From Collinsella sp. (GTDB lineage: Bacteria; Actinomycetota; Coriobacteriia; Coriobacteriales; Coriobacteriaceae): a DNA stretch of 22,463 nt. Positions 8,014 to 15,864 of this stretch are shown here, piece by piece (within the stretch, counting starts at the first letter, position 1; every line of letters begins with the position of its first letter). The translations under genes were made by a program, and so were the position numbers. The notes below the pieces were generated by a model. The model did not search any database. It was not told the origin of the DNA and saw only the letters and a program-made list of their open reading frames with translations. The DNA is taken from positions 9,065-31,527 of the forward strand of contig JAHYYL010000023.1 of the NCBI GenBank assembly GCA_019424965.1. The letters are read 5' to 3'.

Positions 8014-8930
8014 GACAAAACACTCCAGATAAGATCGGCACCCTGCAGGCCAGCAGCCCAAGCAGAAGCAGTCATAGCACGCTTGCCATCAGGCTTAACC
8101 TCGAGCAGTTCAACCGAGCCATCAGAAAGGCCCAGGTAAACACGCTTGGCCTTAACGAGAACCTGACCCTCGCCGAGCGACACATCAGCCGCCGCAGCAT
8201 CGAGCACACGCACGGTCTTGCCGGCAATCACGCAACGAGCAGGCGCGGTATCGGACGAAGCCAGCACATGACGCACGCAATCAAGCGCCGCCATCTGCGG
8301 ATCCAAGCGCATCTCCTGCTTGGAAATCTTGGCAGCATGGGTGACGAGCGCCTCATCCTGTTCAGTCCACACGGCGGTGCCATCGGCAAGAGAAGGAAGC
8401 GTATCAGCCAGCAGTTTGCCGCCAAGCTCACCAAGCTCCATGGTCAGCGCCTCAGCATGCTTACCGGAAACCAACGTGGAAGCCTGAGCACAATAAGCAT
8501 CAGTATCCACGCCGTGCCCAATGCGCATGATAGAAACGCCAGCAACCTCATCACCAGCGAGAATCGCACGCTGAATAGGAGCAGCCCCACGCCAACGAGG
8601 CAGCAGCGAAGCATGAACATTCACAATACCAAGCGGCGCCATATGCAGCACCTCATCGGGCAAAATGCAACCATAGGCAGCCACACAGAAAATATCAGCC
8701 TGGGCAGCCTGGAGCACCTCAACAACCTCAGGCGTCATACGATTAGCCTCAACAACCGGCAACCCCAGCTCAAGCGCCTTGGCCTTAACAGGAGAAGGCT
8801 CAAGCTTCTTACCACGCCCACGAACAGCATCAGGACGAGTAACAACAAGCGCAATCTCGTTCCCAGCCTCAACAAGCGAAGTCAACGAAGGCACAGCAAA
8901 ATCAGGCGTACCCATAAACACAATACGCAT
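8010..8930 (-). CDS. fmt: Methionyl-tRNA formyltransferase
   Basis: Formylates the amino group of methionine on initiator tRNA using 10-formyltetrahydrofolate. The 306-residue length is typical. MGTPDFAVPSL opens the Rossmann-like domain. NVHASLLPRWRGAAPIQ contains catalytic N104 and H106 and the SLLP folate-site motif, and D142 in HGVDTD matches the third catalytic residue. The C-terminal domain (from ~200) is the OB-like tRNA-binding part. AGGAG (plus positions 8941-8945) lies 10 nt before the ATG. It overlaps rsmB by 4 nt. The product Def, which removes the formyl group, is encoded just upstream but beyond a 329-nt non-coding gap, so fmt-rsmB probably has its own promoter. Confidence 0.96.
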   Translation of the reverse strand: MRIVFMGTPDFAVPSLTSLVEAGNEIALVVTRPDAVRGRGKKLEPSPVKAKALELGLPVVEANRMTPEVVEVLQAAQADIFCVAAYGCILPDEVLHMAPLGIVNVHASLLPRWRGAAPIQRAILAGDEVAGVSIMRIGHGVDTDAYCAQASTLVSGKHAEALTMELGELGGKLLADTLPSLADGTAVWTEQDEALVTHAAKISKQEMRLDPQMAALDCVRHVLASSDTAPARCVIAGKTVRVLDAAAADVSLGEGQVLVKAKRVYLGLSDGSVELLEVKPDGKRAMTASAWAAGLQGADLIWSVLS

Positions 8931-9033
8931 AAAAGTTAGTCTCCTCTCAATAACGAGCCGAGACGGCTACAAAAGAAGCGTTCCAGGCCGCATGCGCGCC
9001 CAGCCGCAAGAACAATTCAACAAGAACAAATAT

Positions 9034-9075
9034 ACCCAAAAACAAAGAAAGAGCCGCATGAAAGCAGCTCCCTCT
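9034..9075 (-). terminator. Terminator downstream of priA-def
   Basis: On the minus strand AGAGGGAGCTGC (from plus 9075-9064) pairs with GCGGCTCTTTCT (9057-9046), including a few G-T pairs, around TTTCAT. TTTGTTTTT follows. This is a good intrinsic terminator about 185 nt after the def stop, and it would isolate fmt-rsmB from priA-def. Alternatively it is an attenuator in a long fmt leader. Confidence 0.65.
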
Positions 9076-9149
9076 CAACAAAGTCCTATCAGCAAAGACG
9101 CCCATCCCTGGCCCAACGGCACCCGGGCGAACCGAGCCAGAACAACGCA

Positions 9150-9251
9150 GTCCCCGGTGCTGAGCGCCCACATATCGTCCCGCGCGCAGTTTCGCAGCGA
9201 AGCGAGAATGTTTGAGCACGGGATGATATGTGGGCGCTCAGCACCGGGGAC
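9150..9251. repeat. 102-nt near-perfect inverted repeat (33/36/33)
   Basis: The arms at 9150-9182 and 9219-9251 are complementary over 33 positions with one mismatch (G opposite T). The outer ends read GTCCCC and GGGGAC. The 36-nt loop holds a smaller palindrome, TTCGCAGCGAA. It lies immediately after the def stop codon. With no T-run adjoining, it is not a standard intrinsic terminator. Confidence 0.85.
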
Positions 9252-9259
9252 GGTGGGAC

Positions 9260-9796
9260 CTACTCCGTCTCTCCCGGTCGAGCGCCGCGGGCCAGGGCGT
9301 CCTGGTACTCCTTGACTGCCTTGATCCTCTGCATCGGCTTCAGTCGCTCGAACATGGTGTTGCCATGCAGGTGATCAATCTCGTGCTGCAGGCACACGCA
9401 GAACAGATCGCCCGAAGCCTCATAGCGAATCAGGTTTGCGTCCAAGTCGTACGCCTCGACGACGACATGGTCGGGACGCTCGATCTCGCAGCTAATGCCA
9501 GGGATGGACAGGCAGCCCTCGCTAAACGGCACCAGATGGTCGCTCTGCTCCACGATCACGGGGTTGATGAGCACGTACGGGTCATAGTCGTTCTTGTCGG
9601 TATAGTCGCAGTCGATGGTGACGAGCTGGATGAGCTCACCGATCTGCGGGGCAGCAAGGCCGCAACCGCCGTTGTCGAACATCATCTTCTTCATCTTCTC
9701 GGCAAGCGCCTCGATCGCCGGGGTGATCTCCTCGATGACGGCGCACTCCTGGCGCAGACGAGGGTCGGGCGACAGTACGATTCCGTTGGCTTCCAT
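9260..9796 (-). CDS. def: Peptide deformylase
   Basis: Removes the N-terminal formyl group from nascent proteins as they leave the ribosome. All three family motifs are present: GCGLAAPQIG (residues 44-53), EGCLS (93-97) and QHEIDH (137-142), so the metal ligands are C95, H138 and H142 and the catalytic acid is E139. I place the start at 9796 (178 residues, MEANGIVL...) because AAAGGA at plus 9802-9807 is then 5 nt away; the ATG two codons earlier at 9802 would overlap that ribosome binding site. It follows priA by 18 nt and is almost certainly cotranscribed with it. Confidence 0.96.
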   Translation of the reverse strand: MEANGIVLSPDPRLRQECAVIEEITPAIEALAEKMKKMMFDNGGCGLAAPQIGELIQLVTIDCDYTDKNDYDPYVLINPVIVEQSDHLVPFSEGCLSIPGISCEIERPDHVVVEAYDLDANLIRYEASGDLFCVCLQHEIDHLHGNTMFERLKPMQRIKAVKEYQDALARGARPGETE

Positions 9797-9814
9797 GGCC
9801 ATCCTTTCGGGTTG
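9797..9814 (-). promoter_or_regulatory. priA-def spacer with the Shine-Dalgarno that fixes the def start
   Basis: The 18-nt spacer contains AAAGGA (plus 9802-9807) followed by TGGCC and the ATG at 9796. This rules out the in-frame ATG at 9802, which overlaps the AAAGGA itself. Confidence 0.8.
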
Positions 9815-12268
9815 TTACATCAAATCATAAGCGTCGACGTCAACGCTCACGCTCACGCCGCGCACGGAGCCCACCTCTTTGAGGCAGGCGTCGATATCAT
9901 CAGAAACATGGTACCCCACGGGCGACTTCACAAGCAGATGGAAGCGGTAACGGTCCTTGGCTCTCTCGATTACACACGAAGCCGGACCCAGCACCTGCGG
10001 CACGGCACTCCCCGCCCGCAAAAAATCGGGCGCGGCGGCATGCCAGCGGCGCTTAAGAAGCTTTGCGATACGCCCGATGTAGTCCCGCGCGTCGTCTCGG
10101 GTCGCCGACCACACCAAGATGTTGACCAGGCGCACAAACGGCGGGTACAGCGCGTCGCGACGCTGGTCCAGGTCGTAGTCGGTAAAGATCGAGCGATCGT
10201 GCTCGGCGACGGCGCGAATGACCGGATCCTCGGGCAGATACGTCTGGATGATGACCTCGCCAGGGCGATCGCCGCGACCGGCGCGACCGGCGACCTGCTC
10301 AAGCAAATCGTAGGCGCGCTCCCCTGCGCGGAAATCCGGCAGCTTGAGGGCGAAGTCAGCATTGACCACACCCACGAGCGTGACCTCGGGAAAGTCAAGG
10401 CCTTTGGCGATCATCTGGGTGCCCAGCAACACGGCGCAATCGGCAGCATCGAACTGCTCGAGCAGCTTTTTGTGCGCATCCTTGCCGCGCGTGGAATCGG
10501 CATCCATGCGGATGATGGCGACGTCCTCGGGCAGCATCTGGTGCAGTGCGTCCTCGATCTGCTGCGTGCCCAGCCCCATTTTTGCCAGGTAGCGACTGCC
10601 ACATTTGGGGCAACGACTCGTGGGCGCGGGATACGGCTGCACGCGCCAGGAGGATCCGCATGTGTGACATTGCAGCGTGTGCGTGCGCTCGTGATACGTA
10701 AGCGCGGTGGAGCAGTGGTTGCAGGTGGGAACGCAGCCGCACTCGCGACACATCAGGAACGGCGCAAAGCCACGGCGGTTATGCAGCAGCACGGCCTTCT
10801 CGCGGTGCTCTACAACGCGCTCCAAACCTTCCATCAGCGGTTTAGAGAACATTGAACGGCTACCGTGCGAAAACTCGCGGCGCAGGTCGGCAATGCGGAC
10901 CTCGGGCAGCACGGCGTGTCCCGGGCGCTCGGGCATCTCGACGCGCGTCCAAGTGGTGCCGTTATACGTTCCACGGCGGCAGTGGTCGAGGGCCTCGGCC
11001 GAGGGCGTGGCGGAGCCCAACACGAGCGGGCAGCGGTAGCGCCGCGCCATCTCGGCCGCCACCTCGCGCGCGTGGTAGCGCGGACTGGACCCCTGCTTGT
11101 AGCTGGTCTCGTGCTCCTCGTCAATGATGATGAGGCCCAGGTCGCCAAGCGGGCAAAAGAGCGCCGAACGTGCGCCGACGACCACGCGGGCCGCACCGCT
11201 GGCAACCATATCCCACTGGTCCAGGCGCTCGCCGGCCGAAAGCCGCGAATGGAACACGGCGACCGTCTCGCCAAAGCGCGAACGGAAGCGGCCGACGGTC
11301 TGGGCCGTCAGCGAAATCTCGGGCACCAGCACGCAGGCCGAGCGACCGGCTGCGAGCACGCGCTCGATGGCGGAGAGGTAAACCTCGGTTTTGCCGGAGC
11401 CGGTGACGCCGTCGACCAGCACCACGTCGCCATGAGCGTCCAGACGGGCGCGCTCAATCTGCGCGAGTGCCTGTTGCTGGCCACTGGTAAGGGAGACCGG
11501 CGCTTTGCCGCTTGCCGAGGACAGCGTGGTCTGCTCGCCGCAGCCACGCCAGGCGCGGCGCTCTTCCACCACCACAACGCCGCGTTTTTCGAGCGCCTTG
11601 ATGGTCGCCGACATGCTGTTATAGAGAAGGTTGAGGTCGCGCGTCGTGACCGGTCCGCACTGGAGCGCCTCGATGAGTTGGCGCTGGCGGACCGCGGTCT
11701 TGGGTGGCGTGTAGTCAAAGCCTTCGGGCGTAAGCATCACCCAGCGGTTTTGGATGGGTTTGACGGCTGGACGTTCAACCGTCCACACGCCGTCGTCGCC
11801 CTTGACCACACGCGGGCTGCCGCCCGGTGGCAAAAACAGGCGCAGGCACTCGGAAAGCGTCGCGACATACTCGCGGCTCATCCAGCGCGCAATGCGTGCA
11901 GCCTCGGCGGTAAAGAGCGGTTTGCTGAGGATGGCTTCGACAGGCTTGATGCGCGAAAGGTCAAGGGCGTTGTTGCCTTGCAGGTCGCCCAGCTCGGGCG
12001 CAATATCGACGATGTAGCCTGCGGCGGCACGGTTGCCAAAGTGGACCAGGACCGTCGATCCGACCTGGGCCTCGTTGGCAAGGGACTCGGGAATGCCGTA
12101 GGCGAATGGCTCGGACAGCGCTCGGGTAGGAATGTCGAGAACCACGCTCGCGTAGGCAGCGATGGGCTCAGGTGCAGGCTTAGGCTGAGCCGAGGCAGCG
12201 GCAGGCATGAGCTTCACCAGAGCCTCCTCCGGTTCCGGTGAACCAAACAGCGACAGTTGTTGAGCCAT
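9815..12268 (-). CDS. priA: Primosomal replication-restart helicase PriA
   Basis: A 3'-to-5' superfamily 2 DNA helicase that reloads the replisome at stalled forks. In 817 residues it shows the 3'-DNA-binding N-terminal domain, Walker A GVTGSGKTE (287-295), DEEH (383-386), GSATPS (418-423), four CxxC pairs for two zinc ions (C507/C510, C516/C519, C534/C537, C553/C556), GTQMIAKGLDFP (616-627) and QVAGRAGRG (658-666). All helicase and zinc motifs are intact, so it should be an active helicase rather than the ATPase-dead form reported from some actinobacteria. The first ~35 residues are an Ala/Pro-rich extension before the usual fold. AGGTGGT lies just before the ATG. def follows directly. Confidence 0.96.
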   Translation of the reverse strand: MAQQLSLFGSPEPEEALVKLMPAAASAQPKPAPEPIAAYASVVLDIPTRALSEPFAYGIPESLANEAQVGSTVLVHFGNRAAAGYIVDIAPELGDLQGNNALDLSRIKPVEAILSKPLFTAEAARIARWMSREYVATLSECLRLFLPPGGSPRVVKGDDGVWTVERPAVKPIQNRWVMLTPEGFDYTPPKTAVRQRQLIEALQCGPVTTRDLNLLYNSMSATIKALEKRGVVVVEERRAWRGCGEQTTLSSASGKAPVSLTSGQQQALAQIERARLDAHGDVVLVDGVTGSGKTEVYLSAIERVLAAGRSACVLVPEISLTAQTVGRFRSRFGETVAVFHSRLSAGERLDQWDMVASGAARVVVGARSALFCPLGDLGLIIIDEEHETSYKQGSSPRYHAREVAAEMARRYRCPLVLGSATPSAEALDHCRRGTYNGTTWTRVEMPERPGHAVLPEVRIADLRREFSHGSRSMFSKPLMEGLERVVEHREKAVLLHNRRGFAPFLMCRECGCVPTCNHCSTALTYHERTHTLQCHTCGSSWRVQPYPAPTSRCPKCGSRYLAKMGLGTQQIEDALHQMLPEDVAIIRMDADSTRGKDAHKKLLEQFDAADCAVLLGTQMIAKGLDFPEVTLVGVVNADFALKLPDFRAGERAYDLLEQVAGRAGRGDRPGEVIIQTYLPEDPVIRAVAEHDRSIFTDYDLDQRRDALYPPFVRLVNILVWSATRDDARDYIGRIAKLLKRRWHAAAPDFLRAGSAVPQVLGPASCVIERAKDRYRFHLLVKSPVGYHVSDDIDACLKEVGSVRGVSVSVDVDAYDLM

Positions 12269-12300
12269 ACACCACCTCTAACGAACGGACCTGAAAGGGG

Positions 12301-12402
12301 TGGGACAAAATAATCAGTAGAGTTTGTCCCATGGCCGATACGAGTGTCGAGCTCGTTGCGTCACTCGAACATGGGACAAACACTACTGATTATTTTGTCC
12401 CA
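12301..12402. repeat. 102-nt near-perfect inverted repeat with self-complementary arms (33/36/33)
   Basis: The arms at 12301-12333 and 12370-12402 match over 33 positions with one mismatch. Each arm is itself a hairpin: TGGGACAAA pairs with TTTGTCCCA at 12301-12309/12323-12331 and again at 12372-12380/12394-12402. The 36-nt loop has CGAGTG/CACTCG around a CGAGCTCG palindrome. It can therefore fold as one long stem or as two short hairpins. It lies between the gltX terminator and priA. Confidence 0.85.
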
Positions 12403-12419
12403 GCAACCCACTCATCGGT

Positions 12420-12455
12420 ACAGAAACAAGAGCCCCGCTCGGGTGAACGGGGCTC
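12420..12455 (-). terminator. Rho-independent terminator of gltX
   Basis: GAGCCCCG (12430-12437) and CGGGGCTC (12448-12455) form an 8-bp stem 23 nt after the gltX stop. On the minus strand it is followed by TTGTTTCTGT, a modest U-rich tail. Confidence 0.75.
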
Positions 12456-12478
12456 GGATACAAACGTTTGCGCAGCGA

Positions 12479-13954
12479 TTACAGCGCCATCGTGCGGGCG
12501 CGGTCGATGCGTGCCAGGCAGTCATCGCAGCCGACGAGCGCCATGGTCTCGCCCAGCGGAGGGCTCACCATGTTGCCGCAAACGGCGACGCGCACGGCCT
12601 GGAACACCACGCGCTTCTTGAGGTCCATCTGCTCGGGCAGCGGCTCAAGCGCGGCGTCGATGTTCGCGGCTGTCCACTCGTCCACGCCCTCGAGCGCGGC
12701 CTTGGCGGCGTCCAGGATGGCGCCCATGCCTTCCTTGGCCAGGCCCTTGTTAACGGATTTCTCGTCATACTCGAGCGTCTCGGCCGTAGCAAAGATGGGA
12801 GCGGCGACGGTCACGGCGTCGGCTGGCATCTTGGTGCGCGGCTTGACGATGGCAGCGAGTGCGTCAATCCAGTCCTCGCCGTACTCGACGTTGCCCTCGA
12901 TGAGACCCGCCTCGTGCAGCTCGGGGACCATGATCTCGTCGGCAAACTGGGCATCGGACATGCCGTTGATGTACTCGGCATTGACCCAGTCGAGCTTCTT
13001 GGGGTCGAAGGTCGCCGGGTTCTTGGAGATGCGGTCGAGTGAGAACTTGCTGGCCAGGACATCGCGCGGGATGATCGTGGTCTCGCCGTCAAGCGACCAG
13101 CCGAGCAGCGCCAGATAGCTGACGAAAGCGTCGGACAGGTAGCCGGCGTCGCGGTACTCCTCTACTGAGGTGGCGCCGTGGCGCTTGGAGAGCTTCTTGC
13201 CGTCGGCGCCCAGAATCATGGAGATGTGGGCGAACGTGGGCACGGGCGCGCCGAGGGCCTCGTAGACCATGACCTGGCGCGGGGTGTTGGAGAGGTGGTC
13301 GTCGCCGCGGATGACATGGGTGATCTTCATCATGGCGTCGTCGACGACGGTCGCAAAGTTGTACGTGGGCGTGCCATCGGAGCGGAAGATGACAAAGTCG
13401 TCGAGCTCCTTGGCGTCGAAGGTCACCTCGCCGTGAACGGCGTCGTGGATGACGACGTCGCCGCGGTCCTCGGGCACCTTGATGCGCAGGACGAAGGACT
13501 CGCCGGCCTCGATGCGACGGCGGGCCTCCTCGGGATCAAGGTCGCGGCAACGGCGCTGATAGCCCTGGAAGGGGTCCTTGCGCTCCTGCGCGGCCTTGCG
13601 ATCGGCGTCGAGCTGCTCCTTGGTGCAGAAGCAGGGATAGGCCTTGCCCTCGTCCCAAAGCTTCTGGGCGGCCTGCTTGTACAGGTCCAGGCGCTCGGTC
13701 TGGGCGTAGGGGCCAAAATCGCCGCCCACCTCGGGACCCTCGTCCCAGTCCAGGCCCAGCCAACGCATGGCGCGCAGGATAATCTGCGTGTTCTCGTCGG
13801 TAGAGCGGGTGGGGTCGGTGTCGTCGATGCGCAGGATGAACGTGCCGCCGTTTGCACGGGCGAAAGCCCAGTTATAGATAGCGGTGCGGGCGCCACCGAT
13901 GTGCAGCTTGCCCGTCGGTGAGGGTGCAAAGCGGACGCGAACGTCTGATGCCAT
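12479..13954 (-). CDS. gltX: Glutamate--tRNA ligase
   Basis: Charges tRNA-Glu with glutamate. It has 491 residues when started at 13954 (MASDVRVRFAPSPTG...), where GAGGAG lies 6 nt upstream; in-frame codons upstream to 14041 give sequence unlike the family. FAPSPTGKLHIGGART contains the HIGH-type signature (H18-G21), and KLSKR (254-258) is the second class I ATP signature. C108, C110 and C136 resemble the partial zinc-binding cluster of some GltX proteins. The C-terminal third is the helical anticodon-binding domain. It is monocistronic by appearance, with its own terminator, and is transcribed away from metK across a 284-nt divergent region. Whether it also charges tRNA-Gln cannot be told without knowing if GatCAB is in the genome. 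Confidence 0.95.
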   Translation of the reverse strand: MASDVRVRFAPSPTGKLHIGGARTAIYNWAFARANGGTFILRIDDTDPTRSTDENTQIILRAMRWLGLDWDEGPEVGGDFGPYAQTERLDLYKQAAQKLWDEGKAYPCFCTKEQLDADRKAAQERKDPFQGYQRRCRDLDPEEARRRIEAGESFVLRIKVPEDRGDVVIHDAVHGEVTFDAKELDDFVIFRSDGTPTYNFATVVDDAMMKITHVIRGDDHLSNTPRQVMVYEALGAPVPTFAHISMILGADGKKLSKRHGATSVEEYRDAGYLSDAFVSYLALLGWSLDGETTIIPRDVLASKFSLDRISKNPATFDPKKLDWVNAEYINGMSDAQFADEIMVPELHEAGLIEGNVEYGEDWIDALAAIVKPRTKMPADAVTVAAPIFATAETLEYDEKSVNKGLAKEGMGAILDAAKAALEGVDEWTAANIDAALEPLPEQMDLKKRVVFQAVRVAVCGNMVSPPLGETMALVGCDDCLARIDRARTMAL

Positions 13955-14040
13955 GGAAATCTCCTCGATTGCAGGATGGATGTCTAACCGCATTAGTATA
14001 AAGCAACAATGCCCACCTCCGCACAAAGGGCACCGACCCA

Positions 14041-14128
14041 CTCATTGGGGACAGACTTAAATGATCAGTCTTTGGGCAACCTGTCGGCACTTAGGTAAGG
14101 CTGATCATTTAAGTCTGTCCCCAATGAG
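14041..14128. repeat. 88-nt inverted repeat in the gltX-metK divergent promoter region
   Basis: The arms at 14041-14070 and 14099-14128 are complementary over 30 positions with one T-G mismatch, and weaker pairing continues outward to 14036 and 14133. The outer ends read CTCATTGGGGACAGAC and its complement. The inner ends contain ATGATCAG, similar to the ATAATCAG in the palindrome at 12301. The loop is 28 nt. Both flanking genes point away from it, so it cannot be a terminator for either. Confidence 0.85.
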
Positions 14129-14165
14129 TAGGTGCGGAAAGGGTGTGAATGTTTGATTTACGCGC

Positions 14166-14171
14166 TATGAT
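14166..14171 (+). promoter_or_regulatory. Possible -10 box for metK
   Basis: TATGAT lies 68 nt before the metK start and upstream of the leader hairpin. No good -35 hexamer is found 16-18 nt upstream, so this is a weak call. Confidence 0.3.
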
Positions 14172-14189
14172 GTGCCCTTGCATAGAGAG

Positions 14190-14225
14190 CCCGGCGGAAT
14201 GGTAACGGTCGCCGGGACACGTTTT
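14190..14225 (+). promoter_or_regulatory. metK leader hairpin with T-run, possible attenuator
   Basis: CCCGGCG (14190-14196) pairs with CGCCGGG (14210-14216) around a 13-nt loop, followed by ACACG and TTTTT (14221-14226 region), then the AAAGGA ribosome binding site at 14228-14233. The order stem, T-run, Shine-Dalgarno suggests control of the leader, but the stretch is too short for SAM-I or SAM-IV riboswitches and I recognise no known class. Confidence 0.4.
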
Positions 14226-14238
14226 TGAAAGGACAATC

Positions 14239-15519
<1,281 letters not shown>

Positions 15520-15556
15520 GCCTACGAGAAAAGCCACAGCCAAATAGAAACACGCC

Positions 15557-15592
15557 AAAAAGAGGTACCGGAACAACCGGTACCTCTTTTTT
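15557..15592 (+). terminator. Strong rho-independent terminator of metK
   Basis: A 15-bp perfect stem (AAAAAGAGGTACCGG at 15557-15571 with its complement at 15577-15591) has loop AACAA and a run of six T. It sits 38 nt after the metK stop codon. Confidence 0.93.
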
Positions 15593-15686
15593 ATTAACCG
15601 GTGGCGAAGATGAGTCGACATGGGACGCAGAATAGGTTCCCAGCTGATGAATTTTGCAGCAAGCGTGCCCCTACCATGTATCCTAA

Positions 15687-15808
15687 GTTCCGAGGGCTTT
15701 AGTATTTGGTCGATCGCGAGTTCCGCACGAGCCGGAGAGCACTTAATGTGCTCTCCGTGCGAGTCAGGACTGTCCGAGCAGGCGACCAAATACTAAAGCC
15801 CTCGGAAC
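15687..15808. repeat. 122-nt composite inverted repeat upstream of sdaA
   Basis: The outer arms at 15687-15712 and 15783-15808 are perfectly complementary over 26 bp. Inside, CGGAGAGCAC (15733-15742) and GTGCTCTCCG (15748-15757) form a perfect 10-bp hairpin with loop TTAAT, extended by CGCAC/GTGCG across a 5-nt bulge. A small GGACTGTCC dyad lies in the 3' internal part. The asymmetric inside with perfect outer stem gives an RNA-like architecture. It ends 44 nt before the sdaA Shine-Dalgarno. Confidence 0.85.
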
Positions 15809-15852
15809 GGCGGGACAGAGTATGCCCCGACCCTAGGGACGACGAGCCACGT

Positions 15853-15859
15853 AAAGGAG
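15853..15859 (+). promoter_or_regulatory. Shine-Dalgarno fixing the sdaA start
   Basis: AAAGGAG lies 5 nt before the ATG at 15865. This supports the 535-residue protein over an in-frame 588-residue alternative that starts inside the upstream palindrome. Confidence 0.85.
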
Positions 15860-15864
15860 CACCC

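Larger units (their letters stand above)
8931..9259. other. Non-coding gap between def and fmt
   Basis: In minus-strand order this 329-nt gap holds a 102-nt palindrome (9150-9251) starting 8 nt after the def stop, a hairpin with a T-rich tail (9046-9075), an AT-richer stretch, and the fmt ribosome binding site. I could not find a convincing -35/-10 pair for fmt. A 51-codon hydrophobic reading frame on the minus strand is not accepted as a gene because it contains the hairpin and lacks a ribosome binding site. Confidence 0.6.
12269..12478. other. gltX-priA intergenic region
   Basis: These 210 nt contain the gltX terminator and the 12301-12402 palindrome, and nothing else I can identify. No clear priA promoter is visible between the palindrome and the start codon (32 nt), so priA is transcribed either through the palindrome or from a promoter inside it. 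Confidence 0.55.
15520..15864. other. metK-sdaA intergenic region
   Basis: These 345 nt contain the metK terminator, about 95 nt with no clear feature, the large palindrome at 15687-15808, and 56 nt leading to the sdaA ribosome binding site. A possible promoter (TTGCAG at 15653 and TATCCT about 19 nt further) would place the palindrome in the sdaA mRNA leader, but the spacing is poor. Confidence 0.5.

Noticed and set aside
8947..9219. Minus-strand frame of 90 codons (or 51 from an internal ATG) with a hydrophobic stretch upstream of fmt
   Set aside because: It begins in the 9150-9251 palindrome (or has no Shine-Dalgarno for the inner ATG), includes the terminator hairpin, and looks non-coding.
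9230..10855. Plus-strand open frame of 541 codons opposite def and priA
   Set aside because: It is an antisense shadow of two genes with complete catalytic motifs on the minus strand, a usual artefact in high-GC DNA.
10865..12241. Plus-strand open frame of 458 codons opposite priA
   Set aside because: It is antisense to the helicase domains of priA and has no recognisable motif or ribosome binding site.
12479..14041. gltX start at 14041
   Set aside because: The extra 29 residues precede the invariant RFAPSPTG start region, reach into the palindrome, and lack a ribosome binding site, whereas GAGGAG fits the ATG at 13954.
12301..14128. CRISPR array or insertion sequence ends
   Set aside because: The palindromes are single units with different arm sequences, not regular direct repeats with spacers. 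No transposase gene lies between any pair.
14129..14238. Classical SAM-I or SAM-IV riboswitch upstream of metK
   Set aside because: The available leader is only about 70-100 nt and lacks the multi-helix junction and kink-turn features of those classes.
15706..15864. 53-codon N-terminal extension of sdaA
   Set aside because: It runs through the palindrome, has no family similarity, and the AAAGGAG before 15865 clearly marks the start.
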